DNA from: Oscillospiraceae bacterium
GTDB taxonomy: Bacteria; Bacillota; Clostridia; Oscillospirales; CAG-272
NCBI GenBank assembly: GCA_015065385.1
Contig: SVQK01000095.1
Location: forward strand, 1 to 48,397
Length of the DNA stretch: 48,397 nt
Reading direction: 5' to 3'
Shown here: in pieces, positions 1 to 8,246 of the stretch
Numbering within the stretch: the first letter of the stretch is position 1
How the letters are laid out: each line of letters begins with the position of its first letter
Translations under genes and position numbers: made by a program
The notes under the pieces: generated by a model
Databases searched by the model: none
What the model was told of the DNA's origin: nothing
Seen by the model: only the letters and a program-made list of their open reading frames with translations

Positions 1-1002
1 AACGACGACGTGAACATGTCCCAGTCCTCGAACGACACGTTCCCCACTGCGATGCACATTGCCGCAGTTCTCGCTCTGGAGGATAAGCTCATCCCCGCCG
101 TCAACACGCTGATCACCACCTTCCGAAAGCTCGAGGCCATGCACGAGGGGATCGTCAAATCGGGCCGCACCCATCTGCAGGACGCGACGCCCATCCGCTT
201 CTCCCAGGAGATTTCCGGCTGGCGTTCGTCGCTCGAAAAGGATGCGGAGCTAATCAAAAGATCCCTTGAACCGCTCCGTTCCCTCGCGCTGGGCGGAACC
301 GCCGTTGGTACCGGACTGAACGCGCCCGCGGGATTTGACGAAAAGGTCGCCGCCGTCGTATCGGAGATCACCGGGAAGTCCTTCGTCACCGCGGAAAACA
401 AATTCCACGCCCTGACCTCCAAGGACGAGCTGGTCTTCGCCCACGGCGCGGTCAAAGCGCTCGCCGCCGATATGATGAAGATCGCAAACGACGTGCGCTG
501 GCTCGCCTCCGGTCCAAGACTCGGCCTCGGCGAGATCACGATCCCGGAGAACGAGCCCGGCTCCTCCATCATGCCCGGCAAGGTGAATCCCACCCAGTGC
601 GAGGCCGTCACCATGGTGGCCGTGCAGGTGATGGGCAACGACACGGCGGTTTCCATAGCCGCGTCCCAAGGCAATTTCGAGCTGAACGTGTTCATGCCCG
701 TCTGCATCTACAATTTCCTGCAGTCCGTCCGTCTTCTGGCCGAGGCGATCGTGTCCTTCAACGACCACTGCGCCGTCGGGATCCGCGCGAACGGCGAAAA
801 GATGAAGGCTAATCTCTACAACTCTCTCATGCTGGTCACCGCGCTCAATCCCTATATCGGGTACGAAAACGCCGCGAAGACCGCAAAAAAGGCGTTCCGC
901 GACAATATCTCGCTGAAAGAGGCGTGCGTCGAGCTCGGGTTTTTGACCGCCGAACGGTTCGACGAGGTGTTCCATCCCGAGGAAATGGCCGGTCGTTCCT
1001 GA
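1..1002 (+). CDS. fumC: Class II fumarate hydratase, 5'-truncated by the window edge
   Basis: Interconverts L-malate and fumarate in the cytoplasm. The reading frame is open from base 1, so about 130 N-terminal residues lie outside; 333 residues remain. The visible protein has the early [16 protein letters not shown] block, [21 protein letters not shown], and the superfamily signature [16 protein letters not shown]. The GTGLNAP and PTQCEA variants favour fumarase over aspartate ammonia-lyase. It is the first visible gene of the redox operon; hdrB follows after 49 bases with no terminator or promoter in between, so it probably supplies fumarate to the reductase genes at the operon end. Confidence 0.9.
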   Translation, partial: NDDVNMSQSSNDTFPTAMHIAAVLALEDKLIPAVNTLITTFRKLEAMHEGIVKSGRTHLQDATPIRFSQEISGWRSSLEKDAELIKRSLEPLRSLALGGTAVGTGLNAPAGFDEKVAAVVSEITGKSFVTAENKFHALTSKDELVFAHGAVKALAADMMKIANDVRWLASGPRLGLGEITIPENEPGSSIMPGKVNPTQCEAVTMVAVQVMGNDTAVSIAASQGNFELNVFMPVCIYNFLQSVRLLAEAIVSFNDHCAVGIRANGEKMKANLYNSLMLVTALNPYIGYENAAKTAKKAFRDNISLKEACVELGFLTAERFDEVFHPEEMAGRS

Positions 1003-1051
1003 CCGCGCCCGACTTCCTCCGGGAATGATCCGACAGATCGGAGTTTACAGA

Positions 1052-1855
1052 ATGAAAATAGCTTACTACCCAGGCTGTACCTTAAAAAACAAAGCCCGGG
1101 ATCTGGACCGGTACGCACATGAGACAGCCGCCCTTCTGGGAGTGGAACTCGAAGAAATCCCCGAATGGCAGTGCTGCGGCGGCGCGTACACCTCCGCCCG
1201 GGATGAGATCGCCACAAAGCTGGCCTCCGTCCGGGCTCTCGCGGCAGGGCGGGATATGGGCGGCAGGGTCCTCACCGTCTGTTCCGCCTGTCACAATGTG
1301 CTGAAACAGACCAACCACGAGTTCTCCGTCAATCCCGACTTCGACCGGAAGGTCAACAACTATCTGAAGGGCGAGCCGGAATACCACGGGGAAGGCGCGG
1401 TCATCCATTATCTGGAGCTTTTGCGGGACGAGATCGGATTCGACGCCGTAAATGAAAAGGCGGTCCATCCCCTGAAAGGAAAGAAAATCGCCGCGTATTA
1501 CGGATGTCTTCTGCTCCGTCCGTCCGCCGCGCTTGCCTTTGACGATCCGGAGAACCCGTCCGTGATGGAAAATCTCATCCGCGCGCTCGGCGGGGAACCG
1601 GTGATGTATCCCATGCGGAACGAATGCTGCGGCGGATATCTGACGCTCGAAGACCGGGACGCCGCGAAGAAGAGGAGCACCGCCGTCGCGTCCTCCGCAA
1701 AGGAGATGGGCGCGGACTTCATGATCACCGCCTGTCCCCTCTGCCTCTACAATCTGACGAAAAATTCCGACACCGCGATCCCCGTCCGGTATTTCACCGA
1801 AGTGATGGCCGAGGCGATGGGACTGATTCCCGCCGGAGAGGAGGCCCGTTTATGA
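1052..1855 (+). CDS. hdrB: Heterodisulfide reductase subunit B (HdrB), two CCG domains
   Basis: HdrB holds the catalytic noncubane [4Fe-4S] clusters that reduce disulfides in HdrABC complexes. The 267-residue protein has two complete CCG motifs: Cys9, Cys41-Cys42-Gly, Cys77/Cys80, and Cys152, Cys192-Cys193-Gly, Cys228/Cys231. The start at 1052 is chosen because GGAG lies 8 bases upstream; an in-frame ATG at 1025 would add nine unlikely residues. Its stop overlaps the hdrC start (ATGA). All cluster ligands are present, so it should be active. In a non-methanogen the substrate would be a protein or small-molecule disulfide (DsrC-like or unknown), or HdrB may serve as the thiol side of the fumarate reductase encoded downstream. 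Confidence 0.9.
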   Translation: MKIAYYPGCTLKNKARDLDRYAHETAALLGVELEEIPEWQCCGGAYTSARDEIATKLASVRALAAGRDMGGRVLTVCSACHNVLKQTNHEFSVNPDFDRKVNNYLKGEPEYHGEGAVIHYLELLRDEIGFDAVNEKAVHPLKGKKIAAYYGCLLLRPSAALAFDDPENPSVMENLIRALGGEPVMYPMRNECCGGYLTLEDRDAAKKRSTAVASSAKEMGADFMITACPLCLYNLTKNSDTAIPVRYFTEVMAEAMGLIPAGEEARL

Positions 1856-2232
1856 ACGATCTGAAAGACCGGGTGCTCCGCATGAGCGGTTCCGCGGTGA
1901 TCAAATGCATGCGCTGCGGGAAGTGCTCCGCTACCTGCCCCTCCTACGACGAGATGGAATACCATCCCCACGAGTTCGTGTACATCGTGGAGCGCGGCGA
2001 CGTCGAAAAACTGACGGGATCCGAATCCCTGTATAAATGTCTGACCTGCTTCGCCTGTGTGGAACGCTGTCCCAGAGGCGTGGAGCCCGCGAAGGTGGTG
2101 GAGGCCGTCCGTCTGATCGCCGAGCGGGAACAGGGAAAGAACCGGCTGAAACCGGACGATATCCCCGCGCTGCTTGACGCCGATCTTCCGGGACAGGCGC
2201 TCGTCACCGCCCTGAGAAAATACACAAAGTGA
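1852..2232 (+). CDS. hdrC: Heterodisulfide reductase subunit C (HdrC)
   Basis: Small ferredoxin-like subunit that wires electrons from HdrA to HdrB. The 126-residue protein carries two [4Fe-4S] motifs, Cys19-Cys22-Cys25-Cys29 and Cys63-Cys66-Cys69-Cys73, each CxxCxxCxxxCP. Short flanking helices and a charged C-terminus match the family. It overlaps hdrB by four bases and is followed 16 bases later by hdrA, the usual B-C-A order. No transmembrane segment is seen, so it belongs to the soluble HdrABC type rather than membrane HdrDE. Confidence 0.88.
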   Translation: MNDLKDRVLRMSGSAVIKCMRCGKCSATCPSYDEMEYHPHEFVYIVERGDVEKLTGSESLYKCLTCFACVERCPRGVEPAKVVEAVRLIAEREQGKNRLKPDDIPALLDADLPGQALVTALRKYTK

Positions 2233-2248
2233 AAGGAGGGCTTGAACA

Positions 2249-4240
2249 ATGCAGAAAATCGGCGTATTCGTATGCCACTGCGGCACCAACATCGCGGCGA
2301 CCGTCGATGTGAAGGCTGTAGCCGAAGCGCTGGGACGCGAGCCCTCCGTGGTCGTATCTCAGGATTATACCTATATGTGCTCCGAGTCCGGTCAGAACCT
2401 CATCAAGGACTCCATCCGCGACTACGGGCTGACGGGCGTGGTGATCTGTTCCTGCTCCCCCCGGATGCATGAGGCGACCTTCCGCAGGGCAGCGGCTCAG
2501 GCAGGGCTCAACCCCTACATGGTGGAAATCGCCAACATCCGCGAGCAGTGCTCCTGGATCCACAAGGACAAGGCGGAGGCGACGGAGAAGGCTATTATTC
2601 TCGGACGCGCCGCTATCGCCAAAGTTCAGCACAACACGCCGCTGATCGCCGGGGAGAGTTCCGTCACCAAGCGCGCTCTGGTTATCGGCGGCGGTATCGC
2701 CGGGATCCAGACGGCGCTCGACATCGCCGAGGCGGGTTTCCCCGTGGATATCGTGGAACAGAAGCCTACCATCGGCGGCAAAATGGCCCAGCTCGACAAG
2801 ACTTTTCCGACGCTGGACTGCTCCGCGTGCATCCTCACACCGAAAATGGTGGACTGCGCGCAGAATGAAAACATCAAAATCTACTCCTACAGCGAGGTGG
2901 AGTCCGTCTCCGGGTTCGTCGGAAACTTCACGGTGAAGATCCGCCGGAAAGCCCGGTATGTGGACGAGGTCAAATGCACCGGCTGCGGCCTCTGCACCGA
3001 GAAATGCCCTGTGAAGAAGGTGCCGAACGAGTTCAACCTCGGCATGGACAACCGGCGCGCGATCTATATCCCCTTCGCGCAGGCTGTTCCGAAGATCGCC
3101 GTCATCGATCCGGACTGGTGCAACATGCTGAAAAACGGCAAATGCGGCGTCTGCTCGAAAGTCTGCACCGCCGGCGCAATCGACTACAAGCAGAAGGATA
3201 CGGTCATCGAGGAACACTACGGCGCGATCGTGGCCGCGACCGGATTTGAAATCTCCGACGTGAGCCGGTACGACGAGTACGCTTACTCGCAGTCGAAGGA
3301 CGTCATCACCTCCCTCGAATTCGAGCGGCTGACCAACGCGGCGGGACCCACGGGCGGTACGCTGCTCCGGCCCTCAGACGGAAAGCATCCTCACACCATC
3401 GTGTTCATCCAGTGCGTCGGATCGCGCTGCACGCCGGACAAAGGCAAGCCCTACTGCTCCGGGATCTGCTGCATGTACACCGCCAAGCACGCCATGCTGA
3501 CCCGGGAGAAATACCCGGACACCGAGGTCTACGTCTTTTATATCGACGTGCGGACGCCGGGGAAGAACTTCGACGAGTTCTACCGCCGCGCCGTGGAGGA
3601 ATTCGGCGTTCACTACATCAAAGGCGCGGTGGGAAAGGTCTCTCCCAGAGCCGACGGAACCCTCGACGTTCAGGCATCCGATCTGATCATGAACGAACAG
3701 CTCCACATCAGCGCGGATCTGGTCGTGCTGGCGGCGGCGATCGAACCGTCGAAAACGGCGCGTTCTCTTGCCACCATGCTCACCGCGTCCATGGACACCA
3801 ACGATTTCTTCACGGAAGCCCACCCCAAGCTCCGTCCGGTGGAATCTCCCACAGCGGGCATCTTCCTCTCCGGCGTATGTCAGGGACCGAAGGACATTCC
3901 CTCCACGGTATCTCAGGCCTCCGCCTGCGCAGCCAAGGTGGTGGGACTGTTGATCAAAAACAAGCTGACGGGCAACCCCTGCGTAGCGCACTCCGACGAG
4001 CTGATGTGCAACGGATGCTCGAACTGCGCGAATGTCTGCCCCTACGGGGCCATCACCTACAGCGACAAGGAATTCCGCATGCCCGACCGGACCACCAAGA
4101 CCCGGCGCGTGGCGTGGGTGAATCCGGCGGTGTGTCAGGGCTGCGGCGCGTGTACGGTGGCCTGTCCCTCCGGAGCGATGGATCTCTCCGGATTTTCCAA
4201 TTCACAGATCATGGCGGAGGTTGACGCGATATGCAAGTAA
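2249..4240 (+). CDS. hdrA: Heterodisulfide reductase subunit A (HdrA), bifurcating flavoprotein
   Basis: HdrA carries the FAD at which electron pairs are split in flavin-based bifurcation. The 663-residue protein has an N-terminal region with CHCG (about residues 9-12), a Rossmann FAD-binding GGGIAGIQ (about 146-153), a ferredoxin insert CTGCGLCTEKCP (about 243-254), and a C-terminal two-cluster ferredoxin domain (CNGCSNCANVCP near 588 and CQGCGACTVACP near 630). Length and order match canonical HdrA. A good SD (AAAGGAGG) precedes the ATG. The last 10 bases overlap the mvhD-like gene, implying translational coupling. The C-terminal clusters would deliver low-potential electrons to ferredoxin. 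Confidence 0.9.
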   Translation: MQKIGVFVCHCGTNIAATVDVKAVAEALGREPSVVVSQDYTYMCSESGQNLIKDSIRDYGLTGVVICSCSPRMHEATFRRAAAQAGLNPYMVEIANIREQCSWIHKDKAEATEKAIILGRAAIAKVQHNTPLIAGESSVTKRALVIGGGIAGIQTALDIAEAGFPVDIVEQKPTIGGKMAQLDKTFPTLDCSACILTPKMVDCAQNENIKIYSYSEVESVSGFVGNFTVKIRRKARYVDEVKCTGCGLCTEKCPVKKVPNEFNLGMDNRRAIYIPFAQAVPKIAVIDPDWCNMLKNGKCGVCSKVCTAGAIDYKQKDTVIEEHYGAIVAATGFEISDVSRYDEYAYSQSKDVITSLEFERLTNAAGPTGGTLLRPSDGKHPHTIVFIQCVGSRCTPDKGKPYCSGICCMYTAKHAMLTREKYPDTEVYVFYIDVRTPGKNFDEFYRRAVEEFGVHYIKGAVGKVSPRADGTLDVQASDLIMNEQLHISADLVVLAAAIEPSKTARSLATMLTASMDTNDFFTEAHPKLRPVESPTAGIFLSGVCQGPKDIPSTVSQASACAAKVVGLLIKNKLTGNPCVAHSDELMCNGCSNCANVCPYGAITYSDKEFRMPDRTTKTRRVAWVNPAVCQGCGACTVACPSGAMDLSGFSNSQIMAEVDAICK

Positions 4241-4707
4241 ACGAACAGACCGGTTTCGTTCCCACCATCGTGGCCTTCTGCTGCAACTGGTGTTCTTACG
4301 CGGGGGCGGATCTGTCCGGCACGAACCGGCTCTCCTATCCCGCCAATATCAAGATCATCCGCGTCCCCTGCTCCTGCCGGGTCAATCCCATCTTCTTCCT
4401 CCGTGCGTTCCAGCGCGGGGCGGACGGTGTGATCCTCTGCGGATGCCATCCCGGGGACTGCCATTATACCACCGGCAACTACTATACCAGACGGCGCATG
4501 ACGCTGCTCTTCTCCATGCTCGACTTTCTCGGAATCGAGCGGAACCGGACCCGCGTCGAGTGGGTATCCGCCGCGGAGGGGCAGAAGTTCGCCGAAACCA
4601 TGCGGAGCTTTGCCGAGGAAATCGCCGCGCTCGGTCCCAACCGCCGTCTGGCGGATCTGAGATGCCGGGAAGACGCGGAAGAGGGGAGGGACGAACATGC
4701 GGTATAA
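4231..4707 (+). CDS. mvhD: MvhD/FlxD-type [2Fe-2S] subunit
   Basis: MvhD-family proteins (methyl-viologen-reducing hydrogenase delta subunit) pass electrons from a donor module to HdrA. The 158-residue protein shows the conserved cysteine set: CCNWC near residue 18, a PCSCR block near 46, and CGCHPGDCHY near 72. No hydrogenase large or small subunit is nearby. Fe-S and FAD/NAD subunits follow instead, so this copy is best read as FlxD of an NADH-fed FlxABCD-HdrABC complex. It overlaps hdrA by 10 bases and the next gene by 11. Confidence 0.87.
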   Translation: MQVNEQTGFVPTIVAFCCNWCSYAGADLSGTNRLSYPANIKIIRVPCSCRVNPIFFLRAFQRGADGVILCGCHPGDCHYTTGNYYTRRRMTLLFSMLDFLGIERNRTRVEWVSAAEGQKFAETMRSFAEEIAALGPNRRLADLRCREDAEEGRDEHAV

Positions 4708-5686
4708 CGAAATCGCCGCCGCCATGATCGCGCGCGCGAAGGAGCTTCTCTCCGACGGCACGGTCAACCGCGTCATCGGCTGGAAACGCGGAGAATTCTG
4801 CTACGACGTCACCCCCGCCGTGTTCGAAACCGCGGAAGAGCTGGAAAAGGATTTTGTCTACGACGCGTTCTGCGGGGCAAACGTCTCGAAGTATTTGATC
4901 CGGGAGTCCGAAAAGCCCGGAAAGATTCTCTGCTTCCTCAAGCCCTGCGATACCTTCTCCTTCAATCAGTTACTGACGGAGCACCGCATCCGCCGCGAAA
5001 ACGTCCATGTGATCGGCATCCCCTGCGAGGGCATGGCGGACATGAGGCGGATCCGCAAAGCCGGAATCGACGGAGTCACCGGAATCCGGGAAGAGGACGG
5101 GGGATTTACCGTTGAAACGCTTTACGGTGAGGAACGGATCTCCGTATACGACGCGCTTGCGGAACGCTGCCTCTCGTGTAAATCGAAACGGCATGTCGTA
5201 TATGACGAGCTGATCGGCGAGGAGGGCGAGGACCATCCGGACGCTCCCCGGTTCGAACAGGTGGCAAAGCTGGAAGAGATGACGGCGGAGGAACGGTTTG
5301 CGTTCTGGAGAGGTGAGCTCTCACGCTGCATCCGCTGCAATGCCTGCCGGAACGTATGTCCCGCCTGCATCTGCGAAAACTGCGTGTTTGATAATCCGGA
5401 CTCCGGGATCTCCCAGAAGGCCGCCGCCGACACATTTGAAGAGAATATGTACCACATCATCCGTGCATTCCATGTGGCCGGTCGGTGTACCGACTGCGGC
5501 GAGTGCTCCCGGGTCTGCCCTGAGAACATTCCGCTGCATCTGTTGAACCGGAAATTCATCAAGGACATCGACGAACTCTACGGCGTTTACCGGGCCGGAG
5601 AGAAGGCAGACGCGCGCAATCCTCTGGTCGATTTCACCGAGGCAGACGCGGAAGCACGCGTTGTCCACGAAAGGGGGAAGGCCTGA
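4697..5686 (+). CDS. Flx-type Fe-S subunit, FrhB/FdhB-like N-terminus plus ferredoxin domain
   Basis: A 329-residue cytoplasmic iron-sulfur protein. The N-terminal half resembles the F420-hydrogenase beta-subunit family (KPCDTFSFNQL near residue 82, CEGM near 112, CLSCKSK near 159). The C-terminal part has two [4Fe-4S] motifs, CIRCNACRNVCP (about residues 211-222, followed by extra cysteines in ACICENC) and CTDCGECSRVCP (near 264). Position between FlxD and the FlxA-like subunit matches the FlxB/FlxC components of Flx-Hdr operons; I cannot tell which letter applies. Likely role: electron relay between the NADH-oxidising flavoprotein and FlxD/HdrA. It overlaps its neighbours by 11 bases upstream and one base downstream. 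Confidence 0.78.
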   Translation: MRYNEIAAAMIARAKELLSDGTVNRVIGWKRGEFCYDVTPAVFETAEELEKDFVYDAFCGANVSKYLIRESEKPGKILCFLKPCDTFSFNQLLTEHRIRRENVHVIGIPCEGMADMRRIRKAGIDGVTGIREEDGGFTVETLYGEERISVYDALAERCLSCKSKRHVVYDELIGEEGEDHPDAPRFEQVAKLEEMTAEERFAFWRGELSRCIRCNACRNVCPACICENCVFDNPDSGISQKAAADTFEENMYHIIRAFHVAGRCTDCGECSRVCPENIPLHLLNRKFIKDIDELYGVYRAGEKADARNPLVDFTEADAEARVVHERGKA

Positions 5687-6717
5687 TGCTCTATCTTCCA
5701 TCCGTTAAACTCAACGCCTTCCTTGAAAAGACGGCGGAAAAGCGGAAACTCTACGTTCCCGTGGACGAAGAGCCGGGAAAGTCTTCCTATCGGCCGTGGG
5801 AGCCGGGTGTCGTCGTATCCCGCGGCCTGAACACTGTCCGGAGCGCGAAGGATTTCTTCTTCCCGCAGACGGAGAACCTCGCCGGATTCCGGATTCAAAA
5901 CAAGAAGATCGAAGTGCTGGATCCCAGAAAGGAAACGGAGGACTTCGCGGTGTTCGGCGTAAGAGCCTGCGACGCCGCCTCTTTCGGAATCCTTGACAAG
6001 GTCTTTCTCTCGGAACCGGTGGACACTTATTACAAAAACAGACGCGAGCACGGGCTGATCCTTACCGCATCCTGCCGCCGACCTGCCGAAACCTGCTTCT
6101 GCTCCGTCTTCGGCATCGACGCGGCGGAACCGGGCGGGGACGTGAGCTTCACGGACGACGGGAACGGCTGGTTCCTCGCCTCCCATACGGACAAAGGCGC
6201 GGCGTTCCTCGGCGAAGTCGCCTCTCTGCTCGAAGAACGGGACGAATCCGGCGCGGAGGCGGCAAAAGCTAAGACGCGCGAGATCGTGGCGAGACTTCCC
6301 CTGAGCGGCCTGAAAACCGATTCCTTCGGAGGAGGGAAGACCGCGGAGCTGTTTGACCGTCCGGAATGGGCGGAGCTGTCCGAGGCCTGTATCGGCTGCG
6401 GGACCTGTACCTTTGTCTGCCCCACCTGCCAGTGCTACGACATCCGCGACTTTGACACAGGACGCGAAATCCGGCGGTTCCGCTGCTGGGATTCCTGCAT
6501 GTACTCCGATTTCACGAAAATGGCGGGCGGAAATCCCCGGCTGACCCAGAAGGAGCGGTTCCGCCAGCGGTTCATGCACAAGCTGGTGTATTTCCCGGAA
6601 AACAACGGCGGCAAGTTCGGGTGCGTGGGATGCGGACGCTGTCTCAGGTCCTGCCCCATTCACATGAACATCGTCAAGGTTATGAAGCGGCTTTCGGAGG
6701 ACGACAATGAACAGTGA
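5686..6717 (+). CDS. Flx-type 4Fe-4S dicluster subunit, HydB/AsrA-like
   Basis: A 343-residue protein of the sulfhydrogenase-beta / anaerobic sulfite reductase A family, known as an electron-transfer partner of HydG/AsrB-type FAD/NAD subunits. Visible motifs are VRACDAAS near residue 90, a CRRPAETCFCS segment near 128, and two [4Fe-4S] motifs, CIGCGTCTFVCPTC near 234 and CVGCGRCLRSCP near 312. The next gene encodes exactly such a FAD/NAD partner, overlapping by 11 bases. No signal peptide or membrane segment is seen. Together with the preceding gene it completes the FlxB/FlxC pair. Confidence 0.8.
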   Translation: MLYLPSVKLNAFLEKTAEKRKLYVPVDEEPGKSSYRPWEPGVVVSRGLNTVRSAKDFFFPQTENLAGFRIQNKKIEVLDPRKETEDFAVFGVRACDAASFGILDKVFLSEPVDTYYKNRREHGLILTASCRRPAETCFCSVFGIDAAEPGGDVSFTDDGNGWFLASHTDKGAAFLGEVASLLEERDESGAEAAKAKTREIVARLPLSGLKTDSFGGGKTAELFDRPEWAELSEACIGCGTCTFVCPTCQCYDIRDFDTGREIRRFRCWDSCMYSDFTKMAGGNPRLTQKERFRQRFMHKLVYFPENNGGKFGCVGCGRCLRSCPIHMNIVKVMKRLSEDDNEQ

Positions 6718-7534
6718 AACCCTCATTCCGCAGGCGGTCGTCGTGGAGGAGATCCGGCAGGACACACCGGATGTAAAGACCTTCCGCATCCTCACAAGGG
6801 ACGGGAAGAAACCCTTCGAGCATATGCCCGGCCAGTGCGCCATGGTGTCGATCCCCGGCGTGGGAGAAGGAATGTTCTCCATCACGTCAAGCCCCACCAA
6901 CGCCGCTTATATGGAATTCTCCATCAAGAAATGCGGTCATCTCACAAACTGGCTCCACATGTTGGAACCGGGCATGGAGGTGACGATCCGCGGACCGTAC
7001 GGGCGTCCCTTCCCGGTGGAGGACGAGCTGAAAGGCCGGGATCTGCTCTTCATCGCGGGCGGCATCGGACTGGCTCCCCTCCGCTCGGTCATCAACTATG
7101 TGCGCGACAAGCGGGATCAGTACGGTGACGTGCAGATCATCTACGGCGCGCGCTCGAAGGACGATCTGGTGGACTACGCCGAGATCCTCGACGAGTGGTC
7201 CGTGACGCCGGGATTTACCGTCAACCTGACCATCGACCGGGAGCAGGACAGCTGGGACGGCCACGTCGGCTTTGTGCCCAATTATGTGAAGGAGCTGAAT
7301 CCGGATCTCTCAAAGACCGTTCTGGTGTGCGGCCCGCCGATCATGATCAAATTCACGGTGGCGGGGCTGACGGAGCTCGGCTTCACTCCGGAGCAGATCT
7401 ACACCACCATGGAGCTTCGCATGAAGTGCGGCATCGGTAAATGCGGACGCTGCAACATCGGCGCGAAATACGTCTGCAAGGACGGTCCCGTCTTCCGGTA
7501 TGACGAGCTGGGCGAGCTGCCCGACGAATATTGA
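6707..7534 (+). CDS. flxA: FlxA-like NAD(P)H-oxidising FAD/[2Fe-2S] subunit
   Basis: A 275-residue ferredoxin-NADP reductase-fold protein of the HydG/AsrB/dihydroorotate-dehydrogenase-B electron-transfer class. FAD-binding beta-barrel motifs are MPGQCAMVSIPG near residue 44 and FSITSSP near 62. The pyridine-nucleotide domain has FIAGGIGLAPLRS near 115 and LVCGPPIM near 206. The C-terminus has the [2Fe-2S] site CGIGKCGRCNIG plus a fourth Cys in YVCKDGP. It would oxidise NADH (or NADPH) and feed Flx/HdrA, as for FlxA of the Flx-Hdr complex studied in Desulfovibrio. Cofactor choice cannot be read with confidence. Confidence 0.83.
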   Translation: MNSETLIPQAVVVEEIRQDTPDVKTFRILTRDGKKPFEHMPGQCAMVSIPGVGEGMFSITSSPTNAAYMEFSIKKCGHLTNWLHMLEPGMEVTIRGPYGRPFPVEDELKGRDLLFIAGGIGLAPLRSVINYVRDKRDQYGDVQIIYGARSKDDLVDYAEILDEWSVTPGFTVNLTIDREQDSWDGHVGFVPNYVKELNPDLSKTVLVCGPPIMIKFTVAGLTELGFTPEQIYTTMELRMKCGIGKCGRCNIGAKYVCKDGPVFRYDELGELPDEY

Positions 7535-7556
7535 GCGGATCAAACAGGAGAAAAAC

Positions 7557-8231
7557 ATGGAAAACTTTGTCAACGTTTTCCTTTTCGGAAAATGCTACTC
7601 CGTGCCCGACAATCTGACGATCATGGGCGCGATGGAATACGCGGGCTATCAGCTGGTCCGGGGCTGCGGATGCCGGAACGGATTCTGCGGAGCCTGCGCT
7701 ACGATCTACCGCATCAAGGGCGACCGCGAGCTGAAAGTCTGTCTGGCCTGTCAGACCAAGGTCGAGAACGACATGTATGTGGCAACCCTGCCGTTCTTCC
7801 CCCTGATCAAGGAACAGTACGATATCACCAAGGTCTCCCCGGACGTGTCGATCATGATGCAGCTCTACCCGGAGATCTACGCCTGCGTAGGATGCAACGC
7901 CTGCACCAAATCCTGTACGCAGGGACTGAACGTCATGCAGTACATCGCTTACGCCCAGCGCGGGGACTTTGCGAAATGCTCGGAGGAATCCTTCGACTGC
8001 GTCATGTGCGGTGTGTGCTCGTCCCGCTGTCCGGCCGGAATCTCCCACCCGCAGGTCGCGCTGCTCGCAAGACGGCTCAACGGACGGTATCTGGCTCCGG
8101 AATCGGCGCATCTGACCGAACGGGTACAGGAAATCCGTGACGGCAAGTTCGAGGATCTTCTTTCGGCACTCATGCAGAAGCCGGTGGAAGAGCTGAAAGA
8201 GCTCTACAACAACAGGGAAATCGAGGCATAA
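7557..8231 (+). CDS. Fumarate reductase/TfrB-type Fe-S subunit without CCG domain
   Basis: A 224-residue electron-transfer subunit of the SdhB/FrdB/TfrB kind. An N-terminal [2Fe-2S] domain has Cys39, Cys44, Cys47 and Cys62 (Cys37 and Cys65 also present) in a CRNGFCGAC context. A C-terminal ferredoxin domain has two full four-cysteine motifs, Cys110-113-116-120 and Cys148-151-154-158. The HdrD-like CCG domain of methanogen TfrB is absent, while HdrB in the same operon supplies one. ATG 7557 has CAGGAG six bases ahead. It lies 15 bases before the flavoprotein gene. No membrane-anchor subunit is encoded nearby, so the pair should be soluble. Confidence 0.8.
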   Translation: MENFVNVFLFGKCYSVPDNLTIMGAMEYAGYQLVRGCGCRNGFCGACATIYRIKGDRELKVCLACQTKVENDMYVATLPFFPLIKEQYDITKVSPDVSIMMQLYPEIYACVGCNACTKSCTQGLNVMQYIAYAQRGDFAKCSEESFDCVMCGVCSSRCPAGISHPQVALLARRLNGRYLAPESAHLTERVQEIRDGKFEDLLSALMQKPVEELKELYNNREIEA

Positions 8232-8246
8232 GAAAGGAGCCGGGAT

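Noticed and set aside
1-1002. Aspartate ammonia-lyase as the identity of the first gene
   Set aside because: [12 protein letters not shown] and [16 protein letters not shown] variants fit fumarase better, and the operon partners use fumarate.
4231-4707. [NiFe]-hydrogenase linkage (MvhAGD)
   Set aside because: No mvhA or mvhG gene is next to the D subunit; FAD/NAD and Fe-S subunits follow instead, which fits Flx.
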